Of a stretch of 64,000 bases of DNA, positions 48,078 to 59,450 are shown in pieces (within the stretch, counting starts at the first letter, position 1; each line of letters starts with the position of its first letter). The DNA comes from Dolomedes plantarius (lineage: Eukaryota; Arthropoda; Arachnida; Araneae; Dolomedidae), in assembly GCA_907164885.2 (NCBI GenBank), contig OU015490.1:211103943-211167942 (forward strand). Reading direction: 5' to 3'. The position numbers and the translations under genes are program-made. The notes below the pieces were generated by a model. The model made no database searches. It was given only the letters and a program-made list of their open reading frames with translations, and had not been told where the DNA came from.

Positions 48078-48224
48078 TATACTGCTTTTATTTTTACGGA
48101 GGAGATGGGACACACTATGTCCCACGATCCAACAATGACATTCCAGACCTGACACTGGTTGTTATCCTGACAATCATGCAGTATATAATTTAAATCGATA
48201 AAAATAAGATATATAGGAGAAAAA

Positions 48225-48527
48225 ACGACGCCCGGGAGCGTAGTGGTAAAAAGCGTCAACATGCCACACCACAGGTCCAGGTTTCAACCCTGCGACTGGG
48301 CAAGGTCGACAAATGCCTTCATTCTATGAGTGGGTCAATAAAATGAGGACCAAGCATGCTTTGAAACTAACTCTGGGGGTTCCACGTCAGGTTGACCACC
48401 TATTTGAGACATATGCTGTTTGGCATCCCAAGCCCACGTTCGTGAAAGCGGAGATGGACACTGCAGGACATGGTCCTCAGTGCTGAAAAGAAATTCGGAC
48501 TGTTGTGCCATGAGTTAGTTAGTTAGA
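48225..48527 (+). mobile_element. tRNA-derived SINE with GTTA tail
   Basis: The head cgggagcgtagtggtaaaaa has a box A-like gcgtagtggtaa, and aggtttcaaccctgcgac is a box B-like match to GGTTCGAATCC. A central block follows (tgagtgggtcaataaaatgagg), then cacgtcaggttgaccacc. The element ends in gagttagttagttag, a simple GTTA tail expected of LINE-primed SINEs. It is unrelated in body to the AAC-tailed family 1. Confidence 0.65.
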
Positions 48528-50605
48528 AGACAAATCTCGTCAACAATTGCATTAAAATAAATTTTCGATATTTATTACACAAATATATACTTTGTCCCTT
48601 TTTATGTTTTAAGTAGTTGTCGTTTAGGTGCAAATTTCCTAGAATTCTGCTAAAACTGTTGACTGCCAATGAATTCGAGTCTTAGTAAAGTAGTCGAGTC
48701 GGTCTTAGTAAAGTAGACCACTAAGTCTACTTTCAGTAGGTCGTAGTAATAGTGGTCGTAATAAAGTCGTACATAGCCAATAGATGGGAAGTCATTTTTT
48801 TCCCATCGATAAACTGACAGCAATGAATCTAAATTATTTTGAGACGAGTAATAATATGTTTGGAAAACAATTGTTAATATCAATTCCATGGTTAAAATAC
48901 ACAAAAAAGATATACTGGTGATTTTAAAATATCAGCAGATGGTCCAATATCCTCAGTGAAATTTGGCAAGCGATTATGCACCTCATGCTTCCTCTAAATC
49001 GTTACCACAAGCTCTGGTGGTCTTGTTTCCTCCATATCGTAATAGGAAGTACTCTACAGATTTAAAGCAACGCACCCGAATTTTTTATAATAAAACAATC
49101 ATATATATCTAGATTTGAGAACTTATCTTTTAAAAGGGTATTTAACGACGAGTGAGAACTATATTTTTATGGTGCCCGGTATAAAGGGCTTAAGTAAAAA
49201 GAAGTAATTTTAAGATGCTTGTTAATATTGATAAAAAAAAATATATTTTGATTTGTATAAAAGGCTTAAGTCTATCAATTTTGTATACTGAAGTACATTT
49301 CTTTGTACAAAAGACTCAAGTCGAAATTATATTTCTGTGATTGGTATCAAAGTCAATAACTTGGTATATTCAAATCACTGTTTTTGACTTAATCACTATA
49401 TACCAGGTACCATACATTTGTTTAAGAGCATATGCTTTGCATTCCAGACCAGGAATTCACTCACTAGTAGAACTTTATTTAAAATCTAAAAAAATGAATA
49501 TACTCCGATAAAATGTTACACATTCTTTATTATAACTGAAATTGGAACCCCAAGCAGAAAAACTTGAGTCACTAACTAGATTGAAGAAGTAATCAGTTAT
49601 GCAAAAGACATTAAATTTAAATGTTTTATAAAGTTCCTTTCTTTAGATACTGAGAAAACTAATTGCTTCCTTATAAATGAAATAAAGATGTTATTAGACA
49701 AAAAGGAATTTAAAGCATTTCTTTTCAGGAATGTTTTAAAATAAAACAAATTATAATTTCTGAAAGGTCGGAAGAAGATAATGAAGTCCTGTATAAAGGA
49801 AAACAATTAAGTATGACAACTAATTAGCAGATCCATTTAATTTGAATTATGATTTCATTCGAAAATAATGATTATTTTTTTTGATATTTTATAATTCTAA
49901 GCTTTAATTTAATGATATCTAAATAAGGATAATGTTTTTAATTTCTTAAGTATTTAATATTCTTCTCTCTTTACTAAATTAGTGCATTCTATTATATGAA
50001 AGCTACTGATGCAATAGGAAAGGGATTTGAGGATTCAAATTCTGTACATGAAGAATTTTTCATACAATAAATGGCGAAAAAAGTATCACCACTTAACAGT
50101 GAAGGTAAGGTTTCACAACTACAATTCCAATTAACGTTACAATTCCCATGTCTATTTCAAGCAGCTTTACATTTGAATCTTTATGTGCATTTTTATTTTA
50201 AATTAAGGGATGTTTATAAAGGGAGCCTCAAATAATGTTTAAATGAAGCCATTTCAACCAGGCAAAATTAATTGCCCTTGTCTATATTCAACTATAGGTC
50301 TAACATAAATTTGTAAGGAGAAGCCAGATATGGTCCCATAGGTGAGGCTATGAAGCGGACTGAAATAAGCGATAAAATGAGACATAATAAAAATACAAAA
50401 TTTTTACGTTATCTAAAACAATAATTTATTGATATGCAGTCAAGCAATTTGCTGGAATAAAGGCTGTAAGAATGATTTAGTGAATATTTTGTAACAGAGC
50501 AAATTGTAATAAAATTTTATTTAATTTTTCTGAGTTTCATGGTGCTGTAATTTTAAAAACTTTTATTTTTTGAATACGTAAAATTCCTACTTTTATTTAA
50601 TGAAC
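48528..50605. other. AT-rich non-coding stretch
   Basis: About 2 kb. A small local repeat of cttagtaaagtag occurs near 48,683-48,715. No gene recognised. Confidence 0.4.
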
Positions 50606-52251
50606 TAGGGGCTTCGCCCCTAGGCTCGCTACGTTCACTCCTCTGTTATGGCTAATAGCGAGATACATAGGGGTGATTCTCGGGCGATGTAACAGCTTCC
50701 TTCCATTTACTGTTGTCACCCTTAATGCGAAGGGCGTTTTATCACTGTTGAATTATCAGCTTTAAAATTCAATTAAAAATCGAAAATTTAAGATTTAGAC
50801 TTTAAATGAGGTTTATATGAATAAGAAAGTTTTCAGCTTCCAGATGATGTAAATATTTTCTTTGTAAGATAAAAACTCCAGGAGCATCGATATTACATCC
50901 ACATACGGGACGATATTTCTTTAAAAACTGTTTTTCATTTTTTGGTGAAAATATTCGTCTGTTTTAAAATATTTTTTAAACAAATGAGGTCTAGTGTGAA
51001 AGATAATTGTCTGTAGTCTTACACGGTAAAAAGATCAAAATTCTACGATCATTTTTTGGCGAGTTATCGTAATCTGAAGATGAAAAAATCAATATTTTCC
51101 CATAAAACATCACATAAAAAAAAATTAAGTCCGTCGAAGATGAGACATGTCTTACTTTGTTCCCCACATATTTCTGCATCTATTGGTATCTGTCTTGACC
51201 TCATACCCCAGCGGTTTCGGAGGAGATAGCGTGACAAGCTTTTGACAGAGGCGGCAGCGGCTGCTGCAGAGGGAGATACTTTTTTTTAGAGTAGAGAGAT
51301 ATTTTCACAAAATTTACTTTATTCTATTAAGTATAATATTTGTAACAGTGATACATTAGTTCCTGAAAGTATCTACAAAAATTAGAAAAAGGACGTTTGT
51401 AAAACGCAAATCTGGAGCCACAGTTGATCGGACCCAGCCTTGTAGCCAAAGTATCTGGAGAAGTCTTCCGAGACCTTGATTAGTCCATAGGTATCAAATT
51501 TAGTACAAATGCCGCCAAACACATTTATTTCAGCAGTCTACAGGAAATGCTTGTAAAAGAAATTGATCTGAATTCTTCTTTCCCGTTGATTGGCATATTC
51601 CTTTTAAGAAGAGGTACTACCCCCGCCTTTAAACCTCTTTCCGGCATATATGACTCTCATATTTTGTTATTGAACCTTAATAGTATGGTATATTTTGCTT
51701 AAATACCAAGATATATGGTGAACTGTTGAAATACCATCATTATTTTCCAATCTGCAATCTACAAAAGCGTTTTTTTTTTTTCTAATTCAGTCTTATCTAA
51801 GTGGTTATGATAAAAGAAGCATACCATTTATAGTGATGCAGGAAATCGGGGGCGATATTTGTGATGTCATTGTCACTAGAAAAACAACCGTGGGTGCATC
51901 AGAATAGACTCCCACATTTCAAAGGACAATTAAAAACGAACGAAACAATTTATAGAAAAAAACGTAATATTTTCGAAAACTATTAACAGTCTAGTTTTTT
52001 TTCCTCTAGATGCTGAAAATGAACTAACTCATGTGGAGGGGTACATAAATTTCGCATAAAAAATATCGAAATTTAGCAAAAAAAATTACAATATATAAAG
52101 TTTCACATTTATTCGCAAAAAATATAAATTCAAAAATTTCACATTTATTTAAAAAAATCACAGTTTTACTTACTTGGTTAGGTAAATATCAAAATTCTTA
52201 GTTAACCATTTCAGGGGCGTGGTTCGCACGGTGCGAACGCCTAAATCTAGT
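50606..52251. repeat. Hairpin-ended repeat, possibly a Helitron-type element
   Basis: The left end has a perfect hairpin, ctaggggc-ttc-gcccctag (50,611-50,629), followed by gctcgctacgttcac. Near 51,205-51,290 the phrase cagcggtttcggaggagata resembles the 3' block of dispersed repeat A. The right part ends with gttcgcac-g-gtgcgaac (52,222-52,238), then about 8 bp and CTAG followed by T, which would suit a Helitron 3' end. A matching 5' TC end was not confirmed, and the two ends may belong to different elements. Confidence 0.3.
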
Positions 52252-53619
52252 CTTCTTTTCACTTGCATTCAATGCATTCCAGTTAAATAAGCAGAGAAAT
52301 GGGTAATGCCGCTGTCTGTTATCATGTTAACGAAGTAAACACATTTTGCAGCCTTTAATTGGAAAATTATTCAACATTTTTTAGGTTTTAAGGAATGGCT
52401 ACAACTTCCTCAAGAATAGCGGACTCTCGGCTCGTTGCACATTTCCAAGTTTTCTAATTTTCCGAGGAAGATCACGTGGTTTCATTGGTAATGCAGAATC
52501 CCTTTCTCTCACGTTTGAAACTCATCGCAGGATTGTTTTTTGATCATAGAGCCAGAGTCGCGTCATAACTGCCCTCTGTATAGAAGTCACAGAATCGTTG
52601 ATTTAAAGAAGTCCTCAATAACGCAACAGCAATATTCACTGGACCAACTCATGGTAACTACTGACAGTTAGAAAATAAACTCGAACTGTTTCCACCTCCC
52701 GCTCCGCCCTTCTCTCATCACTTCCTTACCAGCGACCTTTAGAAATTTGGGAGTCTAATAACCAGAAAAAATCTATTGCTTTTTCTGCACTTTATAGAGA
52801 TACCTTAACAAGAAGAAAATTTTGATTTTATCCTGGCCAGTAATACCTGATCTAATACATACCTTCTAATATATCTCAAATGTAATTTATTTTTTAAAAA
52901 AATTATTACTGAGAACTATCAATTTTTATGAATTTTATTTCCTCTAGATCAATAAATACTTAAATTATTTATGAATTATTTATTTTTAATTGTAAATGTA
53001 TAACCTACTATGCAATTCTACGTGTTCAATCAAATTTAATTATTCTGTATTGAATGTAAAAACATATATATAAGCATAAGAGTGCTACGTTTTAAGATAT
53101 AAAGCATCTAAGCATAAGGTTGCTACTGACGTTTATATTCAGAAAGAATAAATGATCTCAAAAAGCGTTTAATAGCTAAATCTGCTCGTAACTAAATGAC
53201 TACAATTTTCAGCAGATAAAGCGTATAGTTAGTGGGAATAAAATATTTTCCCTGAAGAGCTATATGTCTAGATATCCCTCAAAATTTTTTTAATTTTTTC
53301 CCTAGAGACTTTAAAAATATCTCATTGTCGTAGTTACATAGGAATACAGTGTGAAATATTCGATATTCCTCTCATTTTATGGCATATTTCCTGCAGAAAT
53401 TGCTGAATTTTAGATACAATGAAATTCATAATCTACAAGGTATATTACTTATATGAGATACGGTAATTTTGTGCCAGTATTCATTCAAACTTCCCAGCAT
53501 TAGCGATTTTTGTCTATATGTATAATTTTATTTTGCATTCTTTGTCATTTGATCGTTTGTTTAAATAATTCTCTACAACATTTATGATTAACAACCTTTG
53601 AAATATCTAGTTCTTCCAT
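52252..53619. other. AT-rich non-coding stretch
   Basis: A C/T-rich patch near 52,690-52,735 is the only compositional feature. No gene seen. Confidence 0.4.
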
Positions 53620-53905
53620 TATAAAACCATTATCTGTTTCGAATCCCGACAAGCGCCATTAAATTTCTTTCTGTCTAAGACGGATATGAGAAAGTTATAT
53701 CCGTAAACCGGAAAGACCTGTCTGACTTCAAAGAAGGGGGGAGAGGCTACAATTCCCCAATTCTAGGTCAACATTGAGGTGGTACCTAGCTAAAACGTAT
53801 TCTCACATCCGTGGTTCTATTGTAAACCGGAGACCTCGGCCCGCAAAGAATTTATGGACCTGGTAAGGAACCTTCCGGCAAGGGGTCATCAGCGACAACA
53901 ACTTA
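53620..53905 (+). mobile_element. SINE fragment related to family 1 at its 3' end
   Basis: Starts with box B-like tgtttcgaatcccgac and has no box A. It ends ggcaaggggtcatcagcgac plus AAC units, like the family 1 tail (caaggggcataagcaacaac). The middle (gagaggctacaattcccc, cctagctaaaacgtattctc) differs from family 1, so it is probably another family sharing the same LINE-recognised tail. Confidence 0.5.
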
Positions 53906-54639
53906 TTCATACAGAAGCTGTCAAATTCTACCTTCTGTATGTCAAAAGCATACAGAAGATAGAATTTCTACAAATTTAATCTTTCAGTTATTCATGCCAA
54001 CGTATTTCTGTAGCAATATTATTCATTTACCTTAAGACGGGGGAATGCTTTGTTCCTTCAGGGGTTACTTTGTGGCACATAAACATTTTTGCGTAATTTC
54101 GATTTCGTGCCGCATCGATGATACCGGGAAAGGAAAGAGCAGCGCCGACATAGAGACTCGTTTAGCGGCCAGTGGCCGAATCTATTCTTCATCAATTGTC
54201 TTCGTTGGCCAGTCAATTGTCTTGTTGACTCAAACTTCGGAAAGTTTGTGTGCTGAAGCCTAACACCTTATAGATCCAACTACAACAGGTAATTATTTTT
54301 TTTATTGTTGATATGTTAGTTAGATTGTGGAGCAATGTTACTTTAGTCTAGTGATGTTTTCGGGAGATATGAGAACATGACCAAAATATCGACAGGTGGC
54401 GGGGTTACTTTGTGACACACTAACATTGTCACAAAATAACCCACAGTTCGACCCATCTCCTCCAGCCGCTCGATGTTTTTTTTTTCCGTTCTCTAAAATA
54501 CCACTGGAGAGAAAGAAGTATTGACTATCTGGAAAAAAATTACCCGAAGGAACAGAATGTTCCGAAGGACGATTTTCCTCATTTTCTCAAAAAACTGATG
54601 CCTGCCCTGGGCACCCGAGGTCCCTTTATGTAAAAGATA

Positions 54640-55517
54640 TACAGGGTGAATCTGAACAAGTGGGCAAAACTTTACGGGGTGATAGAACGCATCTAGACGA
54701 GCAATATTCGTCATAGAAAGGATGGGCGGAATGCAAATAGCGAGGCGCTAGGTGACGCTGTAAATGGTATCCGCATGCCACATGTCCTTATTCGTTCCAG
54801 CGGCGGTTTTCCGCAAATGTTTGGGCAGAGATCCTCCATGACCATTTGGTTGGCCCATACCTCCTGCCACACCGTCTGGACGGCGAATCGCATCACACAT
54901 TCCTACGGGAGGTGTTGCCGGAGCTGCTGCGTCCGATTCCAACCCCCCATCAGGTCGAAAATGTGGTTCCAGCACCACGGTGCGCCTGCACACTTCAGCT
55001 TGGATGTGCGGAACAATTTAAATGCAACATTCCCAGAGTGATGGATTGGTCGAGGTGGTCCCATAGCTTGGCCACCAAGATCGCCGGGTCTTTCGTGTTT
55101 GGACTTTTTCCTGTGGGGACATATGAAAAGCCTAATCTTCGAGTGCCCCATTGAAAGCAATATGAAACTAGTTGCCAGGATCGCCGTTGTTGCCAGCGAT
55201 ATTCAGGAAATGCCTGGTGACTTCGCAAAAGTGCGTCAGTCCCTATCCCGCAGGTGTGAAGCCTGCATTACAGCTGGTGGAAGCTATTTTAAGCAATTTC
55301 TTTGACCATGTAAATCAATTACATTCCTGTTAATAAAATGTTTTCTTCAGTATCTCCTCTCATTCTTGTGTTAATTATTTAAATGTGACAGTGGAAAACT
55401 ACCTTTTAACATCTCACCGTTTGCGTTCTGACCATACATTCTATGACGAATATTGCTCGTATAGCTGCGTTCTATCACCCCGTAAAGTTTTGCCCACTTG
55501 TTTAGATTCACCCTGTA
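54640..55517 (+). mobile_element. Mariner-like element with long TIRs
   Basis: An 878-bp element bounded by TA. The terminal inverted repeats, read inward, both start tacagggtgaatct and match for about 100 bp, with three mismatches in the first 78 positions. The interior carries a broken transposase fragment. It interrupts the larger element 54,029-55,861, so it inserted later. Confidence 0.9.
54775..55305 (+). pseudogene. Tc1/mariner transposase pseudogene
   Basis: C-terminal part of a mariner-type transposase split over three frames: MVGPYLLPHRLDGESHHTFL with REVLPELL, then MWFQHHGAPAHFSLDVRNNL, then after a stop WIGRGGPIAWPPRSPG and DFFLWGHMKSLIFECPI, ending ITAGGSYFKQFL. The second catalytic Asp, expected in the QxDGAP motif, is His here. 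The Asp of DFFLWG is kept. The N-terminal DNA-binding part and first catalytic Asp are absent. Inactive; could only be moved in trans. Confidence 0.85.
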
Positions 55518-55861
55518 GATAAAGCTATCCAATATTTGTAATAGGTATATATAATTGAGTACCAAGCTTTTAATAAGCGTTTTACTGTCTAATTTGTCTC
55601 AAGTAATTTTTCGTCCTGGATTTCAAGGCGAAAACAAAGATGTCACAAAGTAGCCCCATTTGGCGGGGTAACTTTGTGACACATTTAAACCTTAATTTCT
55701 GAAAGGTATTTAAACATCAGGGTTAGCACAATGCATTAATACGTAGGGAAAGGATGTTCCAATGTATAGGAACTGTTCGTTTGGGGCTACTTTTAAAACT
55801 GATCTGCTGCCACAGGAAAAAACTTCAAGTCCATCGTAAAGTAACCCCATCTTACGGCACC

Positions 55862-56640
55862 TGATTATATATTTTTAAGGTTACAAAAACAGCAGACATC
55901 TGTTTTGTAAAATAACTGTGCCTCACATATTGCCAAGTATTACTGTTTGAACTTTGAGAAGACAAGATATAAGGCGTCATATACGCAAAATCAAAAAGGT
56001 AGGTTCAATGTTTAAATTTTGCCCATTTTCCCATCATGAAGTAAATAAAATGAAATAATTATTTGCTATAGTTCTATTTTATTGTTAAATTATTTTTTAC
56101 ATATTGATGCGAATAACAGTTATTTTATTGCTATGTTTAGTAAAGAGGAAAATTATAAAATAAAATGAGGTAAAATTCGTATATTTCTTTGAAAATTACT
56201 GGCAATTCGAAGTATTGGGTAGTTTCTGCTTATGTGCTACTAAAATGTCCTACTAAAATGCTAAAATTAAATTGCTAAAAACTATTCATATAAGAAAAAA
56301 ACTATTCATATTAAATATTCATAAAACTATTCATAAAAAAAAACTATTCATTAACTATTCATAAAAAAACTATTCATATAAGAAAAATAGCATAGAAAAA
56401 TAGTTTATATTTTTCGATTTTTCATTTTAATGAATATTCCTACTTATTATTACCTTTAGTGGAAAATAGATAATAACCTGAACGCTAGATAAAGATCGTT
56501 TTAATATAGAAAACGAGATAGGCATATTTCTAAATAATAATCCATATCTAAATTGCGTTATATTAAATTCCTCATGCACATATATTCCTTCTTGTTTATC
56601 AGACAGACATCTATGAAGCCCAAAGAGATTTATTGAACCT
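55862..56640. other. AT-rich stretch with a local decamer repeat
   Basis: Repeats of actattcata fill 56,279-56,385 (about seven irregular copies). The rest shows nothing recognisable. Confidence 0.6.
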
Positions 56641-57690
56641 GGGATATTTCATGTGATTTATCATGATTTTTAGAAAAATACTGAATGGCATCTCTAGTGC
56701 TAATTTTACCAGTAAGGTGCTGAATAAACCATAAACTCGTACGGTGGTTTAAGTGACTGCAGCACTTTCACGAGTAACTTGAAACCTGCAACCTCCGTGT
56801 TCATTTCTGAGATGCTTTTGGCAGTGCATGTTCTCTAGGACTAAATTAAAGATTTAGAAGGACTTTCTTGAAGTCTTCAGCGGTATGACGTCATACGTAG
56901 AGATCTCTAGCTTCACGGACAAGGCGGAGACCTCATCACCCCGTTCTCCTCGAGATTTAAAAAAATATCGTATTTACCTTGTGGCTTTGGGACACGTGGA
57001 ACACGTGGCAAAGTCAAAAATCTTCGTGTCTCTTTAATAGACAGCTGGAAAATAAGTAATTTCTATAATCTAACACATCGCTTTCACGCTAAATATGGAA
57101 TCGGCACCAAAGATATATTTTGGGGTTTCTCGACAGAGTCAAAATAGACGCCAAAAGAATTTGGCTTCTATTTTACTACAAAAGGTCTTTAGGACAAAGA
57201 TCCTTTAGGACAAATTAACGGCGTCTCTAATTCTACTTTTTGCCAATAAGGTGCCGATAAATATGAACTCTCAAAGTGGTTTCGGTGACGTCATCGATTT
57301 CACGAGTATCTTTAATCTTGCTCCCCCATGTTCGTTTTCGGTATGCATTTGTCAGAGTTCGTTTTTGACACATGATTTGTTCTCTAGAACTAAAAAATGC
57401 TTTAGGAATGACTTTCATGAAGTCTTCAGCAGAGACCTTACCGACCCGTTCCCTTCGAAATTTCCCTTCGAAAATCTCGCAAATTCGAGTATCTTTGCGT
57501 CTCTGGGACATCTGACGAGTTATGAGCACGTTCGATCGGGCCGAAAGAGCTGTGTTTCTTCGATCGATAGCAGGAAAATCGGTAATTTATCTAATCTCAA
57601 ATCAACACTTTCATGGTTAATATAGAAATGGTTCCGACTCTATATTTTCGGTTTTATAGAAAAGGGTCTTTTGGAGTAAAATACATCTAG
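56641..57690. repeat. Diverged two-copy tandem duplication
   Basis: Units of about 500-550 bp: about 56,641-57,195 and 57,196-57,690. Corresponding blocks occur in the same order: ggcatctctagtgcta / ggcgtctctaattcta, aaggtgctgaataaac / aaggtgccgataaata, gttctctaggactaaa / gttctctagaactaaa, tgaagtcttcagc (both), cttcgtgtctc / tttgcgtctctgg, and gcaccaaagatatattttgg / gactctatattttcgg. A 124-codon ORF in the second unit lacks a counterpart in the first and is not called. Confidence 0.75.
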
Positions 57691-58314
57691 AATGAATTAA
57701 CAATGGGAATGCCGTATTCACTGATTTATTTGTCATAATCTTATCAAACAGAACACTGACATGCAGTACTCGTTTAAATTATAAATTCCATAAAAGAGAA
57801 AATATTAATTACAAGTTTAAATGCAATGGATTAAGTCTGTATATAAAATATACTGTTAAATTTAATACTTAAAGTTTTCTATTTAATATACCATCTTTAT
57901 TTTTTTCTATGAGACTCAAAGAATATAAAGAAACGTGTTCCATATCCTTCTAAATTTTTGCGGTTTTAAAAGAACGTAGTGGTGACTATCTATATTTACG
58001 GCCATTAAAAAAATAAATTACTCAATGAATTCATGTATATCTTTTCCAGCAGTTGCGCGTATGTTGGAGATACACTCGAGTTAAATTCGGTTTTGTATCT
58101 TTAGACCAGAGAGCGCTATGAGTGCCGGCACTTATCTATTCTACCTGCTCAGTTTGACTTACTTTCAGTCATCGTCTGAATTTTCAGGTGTTAATAGAGT
58201 GCAGCATATCCGCCATTTATATCTTAGATATACGCGCGACTGTTCGTGTAAGTTTTCGTTAGATCGTTTTTTAAATTTTTTATAAGAAACTTTATTGTAC
58301 TATTATTAAACATT
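57691..58314. other. AT-rich non-coding stretch, possible promoter region for the next ORF
   Basis: No TATA box with clear spacing. The segment 58,050-58,260 is less AT-rich than its flanks. Confidence 0.3.
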
Positions 58315-58608
58315 ATGGTTGTAAATTTTCAGTCTAATTGCTTTCAATGTGCCCTTGTGAAAGAAAACGTTGACCGAACAGCACCTACCTCTCTGCAAAT
58401 CGAGCTAAAAATTAAAGTGCTGAAAAGAAAAGAAGAACTAGACGTTGAAGAAGTGGAAGACGCAACGTCAGGGAAAAAAAGATCCAAACCCTGCAAAAAG
58501 GACAAGCGCACTAGGATCACGAGGGTCGGCTGTGAGATTTGCAAGATATTTATATGTTTGGAACACTCTAAACACATTTACCTAGACTGCAACGCTGCGA
58601 CACAATGA
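58315..58608 (+). CDS. Unrecognised 97-codon ORF, possible piggyBac tail
   Basis: A complete ORF with no visible break. It has an acidic and then strongly basic centre (EELDVEEVEDATSGKKRSKP) and a short Cys/His C-terminus (CEICKIFICLEHSKHIYLDC). The CxxC..ICLEH..CxxC-like spacing recalls the zinc-binding tail of piggyBac-type transposases, so it may be a leftover fragment or a domesticated tail. No TTAA-flanked ends were identified around it. I cannot name it. It could also be a chance ORF, though its codon content looks more protein-like than neighbouring ORFs. Confidence 0.35.
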   Translation: MVVNFQSNCFQCALVKENVDRTAPTSLQIELKIKVLKRKEELDVEEVEDATSGKKRSKPCKKDKRTRITRVGCEICKIFICLEHSKHIYLDCNAATQ

Positions 58609-59143
58609 CTATAAAGTCTATTGTCTTCCTTTTTATATCTAAGTTTAAATTATTTTTTCTTTTATATTATGCTTATACCTTTATATTACAAATGTAACTA
58701 GTTCAGTAGGGTTATCCACAATTTCATTTATTTTACTTTCACATCATTTCAATAATTCTTTATTAATATTACATTTTTTTCATGATTTATATTTACGTAG
58801 TTTCTGTTTCTTTAAATAAAGGAATAATTTTGTAATTCAAATAACATTTGTTTAAATAAAGCGTACGTATTAACTCATAACTAATTATACCAAATTTCAC
58901 TAATTAAACTCTTAAAAATTTATTTTTGCAATAGCGTATCTGTGAAATACACGCGACCTTTCACGTTGCAATAGAGAGCGCGACATCTCGAAGGATAGCG
59001 GTATAGTTATTACATTTTACAACATTTTAAAACACTAGTTTCGTAGATATGAAACAACATTTAGTATTAAAGTAATTAAGTACTATTTAAGTATTAAATT
59101 TTTAATATAGTGTTTTTATGTATATACAGACACACATACACAC

Positions 59144-59144
<1 letters not shown>
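58609..59144. other. AT-rich non-coding stretch
   Basis: Possible poly(A) signals (ttaaataaagg, near 58,811) follow the ORF. Nothing else seen. Confidence 0.4.

Positions 59145-59192
<48 letters not shown>
59145..59192. repeat. (TA)n microsatellite
   Basis: About 23 TA units after a CACACA stretch. Confidence 0.95.
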
Positions 59193-59197
<5 letters not shown>

Positions 59198-59450
59198 ATA
59201 ATATTAATAACCTTTGATCGTCCTTTTTTAACGTTCTTTCTCATCTGGTAAGCTTTCCGGCGCCTTGGCGAGATGCTTCGCCTTTGCCAATACTAACACT
59301 TTCCGCCAATTACTGGCAACCTCTTTGATCTAATTATATTTTCACGCGCTACGAGATAGACGCGAGGCTGGCTTCTTGTGATTAAGATGTGTCGCTGTTT
59401 TCGTCAAATAAACTTCAGTTAATCGTTATGATTTGGAAATTTTTGTTACG
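59193..59450. repeat. Direct repeat B, copy 1 (possible 5' LTR)
   Basis: Homologous to 61,880-62,125 through ctttctcatctggtaa, ctttccggcgccttggcg, tgccaatactaaca, ggcaacctctttg, cgcgctacgagataga and gattaagatgtgtcgc. It continues to an AATAAA signal (59,406) and ends near tttttgttacg, which would complement the TGTAACA start seen at copy 2. Its start is cut by the TA tract. Confidence 0.6.

Larger units (their letters stand above)
54029..55861. mobile_element. DNA transposon remnant with GTTACTTTGTG repeats
   Basis: The left terminus ccttaagacgggggaatg is similar, inverted, to the right terminus ccccatcttacggcac (inward reading ccgtaagatggggtta). A motif ggggttactttgtgacaca occurs at 54,061 and 54,401, as ggggtaactttgtgacaca at 55,664, and inverted at about 54,428, 55,641 and 55,836. 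A mariner-like element sits inside. The flanks give no clear target duplication. Residual ORFs (54,045-54,263) are not recognisable, so the family is unknown. Confidence 0.55.

Noticed and set aside
54045..54263. 72-codon ORF as transposase of the outer element
   Set aside because: No DDE, zinc-finger or helix-turn-helix motif, and composition suggests a chance frame.
57251..57625. 124-codon ORF
   Set aside because: Inside a diverged duplication with no matching frame in the other copy and no recognisable domain.
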